Shown: positions 9,209 through 17,826, counted from the stretch's first letter. The stretch is DNA of 64,000 nucleotides from Sellimonas caecigallum (GCF_045038405.1 NZ_CP173660.1:744001-808000), one strand, 5' to 3'. Notes: generated by a model not told the origin, from the sequence alone. Numbers and translations: made by a program.

Positions 9209-10942
9209 TTATTTTTCTTTTTTTATTTCAATCCGACCGGCCGTAGTGCATGAAAAGCTCTCGATTCCTTTCAGAATCCGCTCTTCTTCCTTCACAATTT
9301 CGCCGTAGCAATCAATCTGAACAACTTTCACTTCCGCTTCTTCATCCGTCTTCACATAAATCCTGTCTGATTTTGTTCCGTTTACGATGATTGTACATGC
9401 TTTTTGTGAATCCAGCTCAACTACCCGATCAGTTGAATACAATGCAACGATTTCCGTTGTGTCGTCTTTTACTCTGACTTCCGGATATAAGTTCTGAGGT
9501 TCTTTTGCTTCTATCGGAGCATCCTGCAGTAATGCTTTGTGCTCTCTCATAAACGCCATATAGTTCTGTACCATGGCTTTTTGTCTGTCATCCATCTTAT
9601 CCAGTCTTACTGAAAACTGCATTGTTGAGAATAAAGAATCTACGATCTGCAGTGCTGCCACTTCCGGCTTCTCCCCATAATGCCATACGATCGGATCGGA
9701 ATGTACTGCTGTCTCGCCGCTGAGCAGACGCAAGTCAACGCTGCCTACACGGTTTGCCAGTCCGGATTCCGGACAATCCACAACTCTCAGCATATTTCCA
9801 TATTTTTTGATGGCAGGTCCGATATAGCGCTGTCTGAATTCGATCAGGATATCTTCCTTGACAGCTTTTAAAGCTTCCATCGTCTCGCTTAAAAGCTTAT
9901 CCAGCGCGATCTGCAGGCAGACACAGTCCATATCTGCATTTGCCTTCGGTGTGTTGGCTCTTTCATAAAACTCATCGATGAAGTCCAGCTTCAGACCGTC
10001 TAATCCCCATTCTTCCACTGCTTTTACGTATATATTTTTCAAATATGTTCTGACTTCCGGATAACGGATATCAAGAACGCCTGCTTTCTGTTCTTCATCT
10101 ACTGTGATAAGCTTGTCATGGAACAGATTCCACATTTTGGAATACATTCCCACATACGGGACACTGAACCACAGAAGGTATTTCATTCCCAATTTGTGGA
10201 CATTGTCCACATGTTCTTTCATGTTCTTAATTTTCTTTTCCGTTACTTCCCAGTCTCCGCAGAATCCGTATCCACGGTTTGTGTCATCTGTCTGCCAGCC
10301 ATCGTCCACGATAACTGTCTTAAATCCCATTTCTTTTGCGCGTCTGCACTCTTCTTCGACTTCTGTATCTGTAAATTCCTGATGATAAGAATACCAGAAA
10401 GAGTACATCGGGTCTTTTGCATCTTCCGGTACATGTGCGGATTTCATGCCGCAGTCGTTTTCCCACCATGCTCCCACTTCTCTGATAGACTGTTCATATC
10501 TTACATCTCTGAAATCCTGAAGAATCCGCACTTCATATTCCTTTTCATCTGTTGCTCCAAGGTAGATATCTATCTTGCATTTCATTGTTCCGTCTTCTTC
10601 ATGCACGCCAAGATTCATTCTGACTTCTTTTAATGCCTCGGAAACGGCAACCGTTCCTCTGTTTTTTCCATCTGTGCTAAAAAACGTGATAACCGGAGCG
10701 GACACAGAACTCATAGACCTCTCTCCGTAACTCCAGTCTGCTTTCACTGTTCTGTCAAACCGGCAGGTCGGATGCCATCTTCCGGCAATATCCTGTACCG
10801 GGAAATTCCATTGCGCAGTAACAACTGCATCTGTTGTGTTTTCCGGAATATTTTCCAGGCGGATCACTTCTATCTGCCGTCCATCTGCCAGTATTTCCGT
10901 ATTCTGTTTCAGTTCTGCATTTATGTTGCTTGTTACTTTCAT
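9209..10942 (-). CDS. GH36-type alpha-galactosidase (clan GH-D), second form
   Basis: A 577-residue glycosidase, shorter than and clearly different from the 748-residue GH36 enzyme of the same operon. The beta-rich N-domain covers residues 1-175. The barrel begins YSFWYSYHQEFTDTEVEEE with the clan GH-D motif TVIVDDGWQ. The predicted nucleophile is the Asp in DGLKLDFID. The acid/base is probably the Asp in SGETAVHSDPIVWH. It is the first gene of the operon, with GGGAGGAAG just before the ATG and a promoter about 90 bp upstream. It lacks a signal peptide and so acts in the cytoplasm. A substrate different from that of its paralogue (linkage or chain length) would explain keeping both. Confidence 0.85.
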   Translation of the reverse strand: MKVTSNINAELKQNTEILADGRQIEVIRLENIPENTTDAVVTAQWNFPVQDIAGRWHPTCRFDRTVKADWSYGERSMSSVSAPVITFFSTDGKNRGTVAVSEALKEVRMNLGVHEEDGTMKCKIDIYLGATDEKEYEVRILQDFRDVRYEQSIREVGAWWENDCGMKSAHVPEDAKDPMYSFWYSYHQEFTDTEVEEECRRAKEMGFKTVIVDDGWQTDDTNRGYGFCGDWEVTEKKIKNMKEHVDNVHKLGMKYLLWFSVPYVGMYSKMWNLFHDKLITVDEEQKAGVLDIRYPEVRTYLKNIYVKAVEEWGLDGLKLDFIDEFYERANTPKANADMDCVCLQIALDKLLSETMEALKAVKEDILIEFRQRYIGPAIKKYGNMLRVVDCPESGLANRVGSVDLRLLSGETAVHSDPIVWHYGEKPEVAALQIVDSLFSTMQFSVRLDKMDDRQKAMVQNYMAFMREHKALLQDAPIEAKEPQNLYPEVRVKDDTTEIVALYSTDRVVELDSQKACTIIVNGTKSDRIYVKTDEEAEVKVVQIDCYGEIVKEEERILKGIESFSCTTAGRIEIKKEK

Positions 10943-11033
10943 TTCTTCCTCCCGCTGCTCTTTCTTTTCTATGCTGACTGCCTGTCTGAACTATATTTTC
11001 AACATTTAAAACTGTGTTTCTTTTACGTCCTCA

Positions 11034-11100
11034 ATAATACCATTCACATGCCCTGTCCAAAATGGAAGAATGACCAAATTATATGTCCTAATGTCAAATT
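11034..11100 (-). promoter_or_regulatory. Promoter of the alpha-galactoside operon with AraC-like direct repeats
   Basis: On the minus strand a weak -35 (TTTGGA, 11056-11061) and a -10 (TATTAT, 11034-11039) are 16 bp apart. From the -35 upstream run four related elements, given on the plus strand: TGTCCAAAA (11054), TGACCAAAT (11071), TGTCCTAAT (11084) and TGTCAAATT (11092). A weak -35 with direct repeats upstream is the usual picture for an AraC-activated promoter. The remaining sequence between 10943 and 11229 shows nothing else I can support. Confidence 0.55.
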
Positions 11101-11229
11101 TTTGAGCATTTCAACATATTTTCATCGATATCTTTACTTTTTTTACAGCACTTTGTATCCCCTGACCAGATAACTTTCCTTCATGTTAGCTGAAAACTCA
11201 AAGGAAAATCGAGGTTACAGACAGCCAAA

Positions 11230-11261
11230 AACCATGAAGTTCAAAATTGAACTCCATGGTT
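11230..11261 (-). terminator. Rho-independent terminator of the bce operon
   Basis: AACCATGAAGTTCA pairs with TGAACTCCATGGTT (one mismatch, 4-base loop). On the minus strand the stem is followed by TTTTT, 20 bp after the bceB-like stop codon. Confidence 0.8.
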
Positions 11262-11280
11262 CTTTCATACTGTTTTCCGG

Positions 11281-13278
11281 TTATCTTGTTACCAGCCGGT
11301 AATATGTCCTGGATGTCAGGCTGTAGATGACAAAATAGACACACCCGAAGACAAGCACTGTCACAACTGTGCAGACAGCAAAAAGATCAAGATTGACCAG
11401 ATTCATGACTCTAAGCAGCCTGCAAAGCGCCGGGAATGCCACCGCCATGTGAATCGCTGCCAATATAAGCGGCAGGAAAAACACCTGAAGGATCTGCTTT
11501 CGTATGGCCTTTTTGACTTCCTCCCGACTCATGCCTACTTTTTGCATGATGTGAAAACGCTCTCTGTCATCGTACCCTTCTGTGATCTGCTTATAGTATA
11601 TGATAAGACATACCGCTGTCACAAAAAGAATGGATAAAAAAATTCCTATAAAGAAGATAGATCCGTACTGTTCATAGTAATCCGTCCGGGCTGTATCTAT
11701 CGAATCCACTGTCAGAAGACGTGGGACATCCTCCACAAGATGGTTTCTCAGTCCTTCGAAAAACATGTTCTTGGCGTCTGATGCTCCTTTTAAATCAAAG
11801 TAATACTCATACTGCACCGTTCGATATCCTGTAGTGGAATCTGCATACTGCGTATTATACATATCCCGGATCTCCATGACAATATCCAAGTCTTTCATCA
11901 CTGCCACGACAAGATTGTCTGTCAAATACATCACTTCATTCCATGTTTCCGGGTTTTCCACCGTCTTTTTAATCTCCCATGTACGATCCTCAAGCTTCAG
12001 CTTATCCCCAAGCTGTATCTTTCCTTTTGTAAAGACTGCAGTTTCATCTTCTTCCAGAGACAGGTCGGCCCCCATCATACGGTTGTAGTCATCCTGCGTA
12101 AGAGCAAGGAAAAGAAAAAGATCCTCCTCCTTGCCAAGTACTTCATCAGACAGTCTCAGCTTTCCGTCGTCATATACGGCTCCCAGCCAGCACTGGGCGT
12201 ATCCTCTTGCATTTACAATCTCCACCCCCGTCTCGTGGGCTCTTTTATCCAGAGATCGAAGAAGGGTATCCGGCGTCTGGGTCACGTCATCCATAATGTA
12301 ACTTGTCTTATATTCTCTCGGAAAGCGAATTCTTAAAATGTCTTCTTCCCCCAGGTACATGCTCATGCTGGAAGAGATCGCCACAATGACTGCTGTGGAC
12401 AAAATGCAGATCGTGGCAAGTCCAGCCGCATTTTGTTTCATCCGATAGATCATTCCAGATATCGTGATAAAATTTCCCGGCTTGTAATAAATCCGTTCCC
12501 GTTTTTTCATCCATTTCAGAAAGGCAATGCTTCCGGAAAGGAACAGAAGATACGTGGCCGCGATGACAAGGAGAACCGCCGGCAGGAAAACATTGATGGT
12601 TTCGTACGGACCGTTTGCCAAAAGCGCAAGACCATACCCGAATGCAAGGGCGGCAACTCCAAGTACAGCCAGAGCAATCTTTGCTTTTGGTTCACGTTCT
12701 CCTTCTCTTGCTCCTTTCATCATATCTGCCGGATTCATCTTCCAGACTGAGATGCTGTTATAGCAAAACAGTATGAAATAGATGACAGCAAATGTCCCGC
12801 ATGTGGACAGTACCGAATCGAGAGGCACTGTAAATTCCAGGGTCGATGGGATGTGTATGATCTTCAGGAAAAGCAAAAACACAAGCTGGCTCAAAAGAGC
12901 TCCTGAGAAAATACCAAAGAACAGCCCCTTCCCCGCTGTAACCGCCACTTCCCAAAACATCATGACAATGAGGTGCCGTTTCTCAAGCCCAAGTATTCCA
13001 TAAAGTCCGATTTCTTTTTTCCGCTGTTTCAACACAAAGCTGTTGACATAGACAAGGATCAGAAAAGTCATGAATACCGCTACCACCGCGCAAAAGCCAA
13101 GCATCATGTCTGTGTTGGACCCTTTGACCGTACCTGCTTTTTGCATCATGCTGCGTATACTTTTCAAGATATAATACATAGCGATGACGAGCGCGTTGGC
13201 CAGCATATACGGAAAATAAATCGTCTTGTTCTGGCGGATGTTCGTCATAGCCAGTCTCAGATACATGATTTTAAACAT
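11281..13278 (-). CDS. BceB-type ABC transporter permease (FtsX domains)
   Basis: A 665-residue membrane protein of the peptide-antibiotic detoxification family (BceB/VraG/PsdB). It starts MFKIMYLRLAMTNIRQNK, the family's usual opening, followed by about ten membrane helices. A large extracellular domain (roughly residues 300-510, from LGEEDILRIRF to RLLTVDSIDTA) separates helices 7 and 8 and is the likely sensor for the peptide. FtsX-like folds flank it. I start it at 13278 because GGAGG lies just upstream; the longer frame would cover the end of the ATPase gene. Its start overlaps the ATPase stop by 8 bp. With BceA it both pumps or frees lipid-II-bound peptides and signals to the histidine kinase. 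Confidence 0.93.
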   Translation of the reverse strand: MFKIMYLRLAMTNIRQNKTIYFPYMLANALVIAMYYILKSIRSMMQKAGTVKGSNTDMMLGFCAVVAVFMTFLILVYVNSFVLKQRKKEIGLYGILGLEKRHLIVMMFWEVAVTAGKGLFFGIFSGALLSQLVFLLFLKIIHIPSTLEFTVPLDSVLSTCGTFAVIYFILFCYNSISVWKMNPADMMKGAREGEREPKAKIALAVLGVAALAFGYGLALLANGPYETINVFLPAVLLVIAATYLLFLSGSIAFLKWMKKRERIYYKPGNFITISGMIYRMKQNAAGLATICILSTAVIVAISSSMSMYLGEEDILRIRFPREYKTSYIMDDVTQTPDTLLRSLDKRAHETGVEIVNARGYAQCWLGAVYDDGKLRLSDEVLGKEEDLFLFLALTQDDYNRMMGADLSLEEDETAVFTKGKIQLGDKLKLEDRTWEIKKTVENPETWNEVMYLTDNLVVAVMKDLDIVMEIRDMYNTQYADSTTGYRTVQYEYYFDLKGASDAKNMFFEGLRNHLVEDVPRLLTVDSIDTARTDYYEQYGSIFFIGIFLSILFVTAVCLIIYYKQITEGYDDRERFHIMQKVGMSREEVKKAIRKQILQVFFLPLILAAIHMAVAFPALCRLLRVMNLVNLDLFAVCTVVTVLVFGCVYFVIYSLTSRTYYRLVTR

Positions 13279-14038
13279 CTCGTTTTCCTCCCGAAGCCAA
13301 CACTGTGAGTGTGTCCGATATCTTCCGGTACATTTCTTCGTGACTAAGGCTTCCCCTGTATAGCTCATGGTACACGGCTCCATCCTTTATAAAAAGCACA
13401 CGGTCTGCATGGCTCGCCGCTTTTGTACTGTGAGTAACCATGAGAATCGTCTGGCCAGCTGTGTTTACTTTCTCGAACAAACCTAGAAGCTGATCTGATG
13501 CTCTGGAATCCAGCGCCCCTGTAGGTTCATCTGCCAGTATCATCTTTGGTTCCGTGATCAGTGCTCTTGCAATGGCCGCCCTTTGTTTCTGTCCACCCGA
13601 CACTTCATATGGAAATTTGTCCAAAATGTCTGTTATCCGAAGCAGCTTTACAAGAGGCTCGATCCTGCGTTTCATAACTTCTGTCTTTTCCCCCGACAGA
13701 ACAAGAGGCAGATAAATATTGTCCCTCAAAGACAGCGTATCCAGGAGATTAAAATCCTGAAAGACAAATCCCAGATTTTCTCTCCGATAAGCTGCCAGAT
13801 TCCGTTCCGGGATCGAACGGAACGAAAGTCCATTCAGGATGATATCCCCCGCTGTCGGCTTGTCAAAGGATGCCAGAAGATTCAAAAGCGTCGTCTTTCC
13901 TGATCCGGACTCCCCCATGATCGCCACATATTCTCCTTCTTCTATCGAGAAATTGACATCTATGAGGGCTTCCGTCTGATTGCCTCCAAACCGGTTTGTA
14001 TAATTTTTTTTCAAATGCTTTACTTCAAGCAGTGCCAT
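13271..14038 (-). CDS. BceA-type ABC transporter ATP-binding protein
   Basis: A 255-residue ATPase with Walker A GESGSGKTT, signature VSGGQKQRAAIARAL, Walker B MILADEPTGALD and the switch histidine in MVTHSTKAA. This matches the MacB/BceA branch. Start 14038 is chosen for the GAGGAGG eight bases upstream; an upstream in-frame extension has no such site. It powers the BceB-type permease encoded next, with an 8-bp overlap. A BceR-like operator lies about 100 bp upstream, so transcription is probably induced by the adjacent two-component system when a cell-wall-active peptide is sensed. Confidence 0.94.
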   Translation of the reverse strand: MALLEVKHLKKNYTNRFGGNQTEALIDVNFSIEEGEYVAIMGESGSGKTTLLNLLASFDKPTAGDIILNGLSFRSIPERNLAAYRRENLGFVFQDFNLLDTLSLRDNIYLPLVLSGEKTEVMKRRIEPLVKLLRITDILDKFPYEVSGGQKQRAAIARALITEPKMILADEPTGALDSRASDQLLGLFEKVNTAGQTILMVTHSTKAASHADRVLFIKDGAVYHELYRGSLSHEEMYRKISDTLTVLASGGKRDV

Positions 14039-14075
14039 CTGTTTGCCTCCTCTCGATCGTATCCCGATCCTTTTG

Positions 14076-14155
14076 ACTATACTATACAAAAAAAAGAAAG
14101 CATCTGCCATCGATTCGGCTTACACTTTCTTTTTCCAAACTTACATCCATGTAAG
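14076..14155 (-). promoter_or_regulatory. bceAB promoter region with BceR-like operator
   Basis: The inverted repeat CTTACATCCATGTAAG (14140-14155) contains TTACA-4-TGTAA, which fits the published BceR-type consensus TnACA-N4-TGTAA. A TATAGT -10 element (14076-14081 or 14081-14086, minus strand) follows. The operator centre is then near -75, which suits the far-upstream binding reported for Bce regulators. The -35 is poor, as expected of an activated promoter. Confidence 0.7.
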
Positions 14156-14183
14156 GTAGGGAATGTTATGACTTCGTTTCCAT

Positions 14184-15182
14184 CTATTCTGCACAGACTG
14201 CTTCCTTGCGCGTATCAATTACCACTTTCGTCCCTTTTCCCACCTGTGATTCCACTGATATTCGATGTCCTAAAAGATCGCATGTCCGTTTTACAAGGGA
14301 GAGCCCGATCCCGGTGGAACGCTTATCCAGCCTTCCGTTGTACCCAGTATATCCCCACTCAAAGATTCGCGGAAGATCCTCCAAAAGGATGCCGATCCCG
14401 GTGTCTTCTACGACCACAACGCCCGGTTCTTTGGCATAAACTGTGACACTTCCCTTCTTTGTATATTTTACCGCATTTGTAAAGATCTGTTCTAAAATGA
14501 ATACAAACCATTTCTCATCCGTAAGTATATCACAGTCCAGGCCATCTCCCATCACGAAGGCAAGCTTCTTCTGGATAAAGAAAGAAGCGGTACGGACAGC
14601 CGCCTGCTTGACAAGGCTTTCCGCCAAAAAGTGATCAAATCGCAGGTCTTTCCCTTCCTTCCCAAGCTTCTGGTAATTGAGCGCCATCTCGATATACTGC
14701 TCTGTCTTGACCAGTTCCTGCCGCATAGCTTCCTGGTCAGCTGACGGCTCCTGTACGAGCAGACGCATGACTGAAAGCGGCGTCTTGATCTGATGGCTCC
14801 ACCGTGTATAATAGAGATCTGCTTCCGCTTTTTCCTTTCGGATCTTTTCTTCTGCTTCCGCTTTTTCTCTCATCGTACGCCTGTAGAGTTCCTGATAAAA
14901 CTGTTCAGCCTGGGTATCCCATTTTGGCAGACTGTCTATCTCTCGATATTTTTCTTCAAGAATCCCGGAAAGCTGCCTGCACTTCTTCTTCCATCTTCGA
15001 AAACCAACAATCCAGGCCGCTGCAAAAAGCGCTGTCGTCAAAACTGATGTATATACGAGGGGTCCATCCGGAAGATCATACAGGAAATAGACTGCCGCCA
15101 TGATGAACAGGAAGGCAGCAAAAATCATCTCTTCCCCCTTCTTTTCCCATGCAAAAAGAAGGAGCTCGTTATTCTTCCACAT
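14184..15182 (-). CDS. BceS-type sensor histidine kinase
   Basis: A 332-residue intramembrane-sensing kinase. Two close membrane helices (about residues 19-60) with almost no external loop are diagnostic of BceS-like kinases, which sense through their cognate ABC transporter. The phospho-acceptor His is in YTRWSHQIKTPLSVMRLL. The N box is FTNAVKYTKKG and the G boxes are VEDTGIGI and STGIGLSLVK. The start at 15182 overlaps the response regulator stop by 14 bp; a second ATG 18 codons in has a stronger AGGGGGAAG site, so the true N-terminus is uncertain. It should phosphorylate the adjacent BceR-like regulator. Confidence 0.92.
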   Translation of the reverse strand: MWKNNELLLFAWEKKGEEMIFAAFLFIMAAVYFLYDLPDGPLVYTSVLTTALFAAAWIVGFRRWKKKCRQLSGILEEKYREIDSLPKWDTQAEQFYQELYRRTMREKAEAEEKIRKEKAEADLYYTRWSHQIKTPLSVMRLLVQEPSADQEAMRQELVKTEQYIEMALNYQKLGKEGKDLRFDHFLAESLVKQAAVRTASFFIQKKLAFVMGDGLDCDILTDEKWFVFILEQIFTNAVKYTKKGSVTVYAKEPGVVVVEDTGIGILLEDLPRIFEWGYTGYNGRLDKRSTGIGLSLVKRTCDLLGHRISVESQVGKGTKVVIDTRKEAVCAE

Positions 15183-15849
15183 AGTACCCTATCCCTTTCT
15201 TCGTCAGAATATAGCCACACAGCCCGATATCCTCCAGCTTCTTTCTGAGCCGCGTCACATTGACTGTGAGCGTATTGTCGTCGATGAAGCTCTCCGTCTC
15301 CCAGAGTCTCTGGATGAGCTGCCCTCTCTCCACGATCTTTCCCGCATTCTCCATCAGCACCTGCATGATCCGGAACTCATTTTTGCTGAGTTCCAGTTTC
15401 TCAGTCCCGTGAGAAAGCACTGCCGAAGACAAGTTCAGCGTAACTCCTTTGTGAGCAAGCACATCTGGTCTGGTATTCGCAAAGGCGTATGTTCTCCGCA
15501 AAACCGCCTGGATTTTTGCCACAAGCACATCCATTTTAAAAGGCTTTGCCACAAAATCGTCCGCCCCCATATTGATGGCCATGACAAGATTCATATCATC
15601 CCCGGCGGAAGAAAGAAAGACGACCGGTACATTGCTGATCTTTCGTATCTCAGTACACCAATAATATCCGTTGTAAAATGGAAGGGAAATATCCAGGAGT
15701 ACAAGGTGCGGATCCGTCTTCCGGAATGTGTCCATGACTTGCGCAAAATCATCTGCCGCCTCAACAAGATATCCCCACTTTGTAAGATTTCGCTTCAGGA
15801 TTTCCACAATTGTTTCATCGTCCTCAACAAGAAATATCTTATATTTCAA
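15169..15849 (-). CDS. BceR-type response regulator (OmpR/PhoB family)
   Basis: A 226-residue regulator. The receiver domain (1-120) has the acidic pocket ED, the phospho-acceptor Asp in LVLLDISLP, and the conserved Lys in FVAKPF. The winged-helix DNA-binding domain (about 130-226) ends LRKKLEDIGLCGYILTKKGIGYYVEE. The start is a TTG at 15849 with GGGAGGT eight bases upstream. A promoter with -35 CTGACA and -10 TATAAT lies 36 bp further upstream. It is the first gene of bceRS, and a site matching the BceR consensus precedes bceAB, supporting the regulatory circuit. Confidence 0.93.
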   Translation of the reverse strand: MKYKIFLVEDDETIVEILKRNLTKWGYLVEAADDFAQVMDTFRKTDPHLVLLDISLPFYNGYYWCTEIRKISNVPVVFLSSAGDDMNLVMAINMGADDFVAKPFKMDVLVAKIQAVLRRTYAFANTRPDVLAHKGVTLNLSSAVLSHGTEKLELSKNEFRIMQVLMENAGKIVERGQLIQRLWETESFIDDNTLTVNVTRLRKKLEDIGLCGYILTKKGIGYYVEE

Positions 15850-15884
15850 CGTCGTTACCTCCCATCTTTTATAAACATATCCCT

Positions 15885-15913
15885 ATTATACTGTTTGTTT
15901 TCAAAAATGTCAG
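15885..15913 (-). promoter_or_regulatory. Sigma-A promoter for bceRS
   Basis: On the minus strand, -35 CTGACA (15908-15913) and -10 TATAAT (15885-15890) are separated by 17 bp, 36 bp upstream of the TTG start of bceR. Confidence 0.7.
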
Positions 15914-15942
15914 CCTCCTGTTTGCAGACCTTCCCTCTTTCA

Positions 15943-15997
15943 ATTGTAAACCTTTATTATTTTTAAGTTGACAATCAATATGCATATATACTATACT
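15943..15997 (+). promoter_or_regulatory. bioY: BirA operator and promoter of bioY
   Basis: ATTGTAAAC (15943-15951) and GTTGACAAT (15967-15975) form an inverted repeat with one mismatch and a 15-bp spacer, matching the Firmicute BirA operator pattern. The right half-site contains the -35 TTGACA (15968-15973); the -10 TATACT (15992-15997) is 18 bp on. Binding of biotinyl-AMP-loaded BirA would therefore block RNA polymerase directly, shutting off biotin uptake when biotin is plentiful. Confidence 0.85.
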
Positions 15998-16064
15998 TCC
16001 TTTGTACACTGATATTTCGGAAATTCCATCACAAATACATTCCGACAGAAAAGGAGACTTTGCT

Positions 16065-16637
16065 ATGAATTCACAGATTACTACAACTTCTTCCCATACA
16101 AAACAGCTTGTCACAATGGCTCTGATGACAGCTGTGCTCTGCATTTTGGCGCCGCTTTCTATCCCGATCCCGGTCAGTCCGGTGCCCATCAGTCTTACAA
16201 ATCTTGTCCTCTATATCGGCATCTACATACTGGGGACACACCGCCTTCTTGGCAGTTACATCGTCTATCTCCTTCTTGGTATCTGCGGGCTTCCTGTCTT
16301 TTCCGGTTTCTCGGGCGGACTTGGAAAGCTGGCAGGTCCTACCGGCGGATATCTGGCTGGATTTCTCTTTCTTATTTTGATCTCCGGCTTCTTTATGAGC
16401 CGGTCCGAAGGACGTTTTCGTCTTGCCCTCCAGGCCTTTGGACTCATTCTCGGCTCCGCGGCAATGTATCTTTTCGGCACAATGTGGCTTTGCTTTCAGA
16501 TGCATCTCTCCTTCGTGGACGGCCTTTTTGTCGGTGTGATCCCGTATCTTCCAGGAGATACGGTAAAGATCATCCTGGCTCTGATCGTCGGACCACTGCT
16601 TCAGAAACGACTTGCACGTTTTCTCATACAGCAATAA
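16065..16637 (+). CDS. bioY: Biotin transporter substrate-binding membrane protein BioY
   Basis: A 190-residue membrane protein with six predicted helices, the S-component that captures biotin for an ECF-type importer. The family signature IPIPVSPVPISLTNLVLY follows the first helix, and GxxxGPTGGYLAGF (residues 85-100) is the conserved biotin-pocket region. The start at 16065 is preceded by AAGGAG; the upstream in-frame ATG at 16002 has no such site. No ECF ATPase or T component lies nearby, so it either works alone or uses the shared energising module encoded elsewhere. The BirA operator upstream is independent support for the function. Confidence 0.95.
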   Translation: MNSQITTTSSHTKQLVTMALMTAVLCILAPLSIPIPVSPVPISLTNLVLYIGIYILGTHRLLGSYIVYLLLGICGLPVFSGFSGGLGKLAGPTGGYLAGFLFLILISGFFMSRSEGRFRLALQAFGLILGSAAMYLFGTMWLCFQMHLSFVDGLFVGVIPYLPGDTVKIILALIVGPLLQKRLARFLIQQ

Positions 16638-16665
16638 AAAAATCCTGCTGTCCGGCAGGATTTTT
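16638..16665. terminator. Bidirectional terminator between bioY and the dehydrogenase gene
   Basis: An 11-bp stem (AAAAATCCTGC with GCAGGATTTTT, 16638-16648 and 16655-16665) gives T-runs on both strands, right after the bioY stop and just beyond the stop of the convergent gene. Confidence 0.88.
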
Positions 16666-16677
16666 CTATTGATACCG

Positions 16678-17811
16678 CTAATAAAGGCTTCGGTAAATGT
16701 CCTCCATCTGTTCTTTTGTAAACCAGATATAGCTTTGGCCTAACAGCCGTTTCTGGCTTTCCTGCACACTCACTGAAAAACTGCGGATCTCTTCTTCTTT
16801 CATCCCGTACTCCCGGAGTGGTTTGCGCGGGATGATGCCGGACAGCAGCTCTTCCAGCTTTTTAAACACATCCTCTTCCCTGCATCCCAGCACGTTTCCA
16901 AGCATTTTTGTGAGCTGTCTGATCTTTCCGTTCGGCCTGCATGTCTGATATGTTTGAAACACTGCCGTCAGAAACTGGTAGTTGGCCTCTCCGTGCGTCA
17001 CATGGTATGTGCCGGAAAGAGGATAAGACATGGCATGGACTGCACCTGTACCGGCGTTGGCAAAAGCGATCCCCGCAAGGTTGCTCGCCGTCAAAAACTC
17101 ATCCAGCATTTCCATTCTAGCCTCTTTTCCTTCCGCCGTCATGCGCAGGAATCCCCGGATCAACAGATCGATGGCTTTCTCGCTGAACATTTCCGTGTAC
17201 AGATTTGCCTTCGGGGAGACATATGATTCCATGGCATGAATCAGCGCATCGATCGCGCTTGTGGCAAAGAAAAAATACGGAAGCTCCCGCAAAAGTTCCG
17301 GTATGAGGACAGCCTTATCCGGAAAAAGAGCTGGATCTGCCAGGCCAAGTTTCGTGTGAAGGCTTGTGGCTTCCATGATCGAGACACTGGATACTTCCGA
17401 TCCCGCCCCACATGTAGCCGGAACCGCGATCAACGGATATTTTTTTGTGATCTCAACCTCTTTTTTAAATATGGAGACAGCATCTGCTGTCTGCGGAATG
17501 CCCGTGACAAGGATCTTGGCCATATCGATGATCGCGCCTCCTCCTACTGCGATGATCCTTTTGCAGCCGCTCTTTTCAAAATCCGCCCTCAGCTTTTCTA
17601 TCATCACATCGGTAGGTTCTCCGCTTCCATATTCATCTTTAAAATGCACACAGGCTTTTGGCTCATATTCTTTAAAATACCTGTCAAAAACAGATCTGCT
17701 GCAGAGCAGAAAATCTTCTTTTGTCATAGATGATTCCATAACAAATTCTTTCGCCGTCTCATATTTTACAATTTTTGTTGTCTCCCTGAATAATTCCATC
17801 TGTTTTCCCAT
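16678..17811 (-). CDS. Iron-containing alcohol dehydrogenase, 4-hydroxybutyrate dehydrogenase-like
   Basis: A 377-residue NAD(P)-dependent group III alcohol dehydrogenase. The nucleotide-binding motif is AVGGGAIIDMAKIL. The metal ligands are Asp in SAIDALIHAMESY plus histidines in the DALIHAME, AVHAMSYPLSGTYHVTHGE segments. From memory it resembles the Clostridium kluyveri 4-hydroxybutyrate dehydrogenase along its whole length (for example KPLREYGMKEEEI near the C-terminus and NAGTGAVHAMSYP), so reduction of succinate semialdehyde to 4-hydroxybutyrate, or the reverse, is the best guess. No other gene of that pathway is in the window, so the substrate remains open. It lies 15 bp after the TrxB-like gene and is probably co-transcribed with it. 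AGGAAAGG precedes the ATG. Confidence 0.8.
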   Translation of the reverse strand: MGKQMELFRETTKIVKYETAKEFVMESSMTKEDFLLCSRSVFDRYFKEYEPKACVHFKDEYGSGEPTDVMIEKLRADFEKSGCKRIIAVGGGAIIDMAKILVTGIPQTADAVSIFKKEVEITKKYPLIAVPATCGAGSEVSSVSIMEATSLHTKLGLADPALFPDKAVLIPELLRELPYFFFATSAIDALIHAMESYVSPKANLYTEMFSEKAIDLLIRGFLRMTAEGKEARMEMLDEFLTASNLAGIAFANAGTGAVHAMSYPLSGTYHVTHGEANYQFLTAVFQTYQTCRPNGKIRQLTKMLGNVLGCREEDVFKKLEELLSGIIPRKPLREYGMKEEEIRSFSVSVQESQKRLLGQSYIWFTKEQMEDIYRSLY

Positions 17812-17826
17812 TTCCTTTCCTGTTTT

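Noticed and set aside
10772..11173. A plus-strand frame covering the alpha-galactosidase start and promoter
   Set aside because: It crosses the promoter and the 5' end of a strong minus-strand gene and encodes a low-complexity Phe/Cys-rich peptide.
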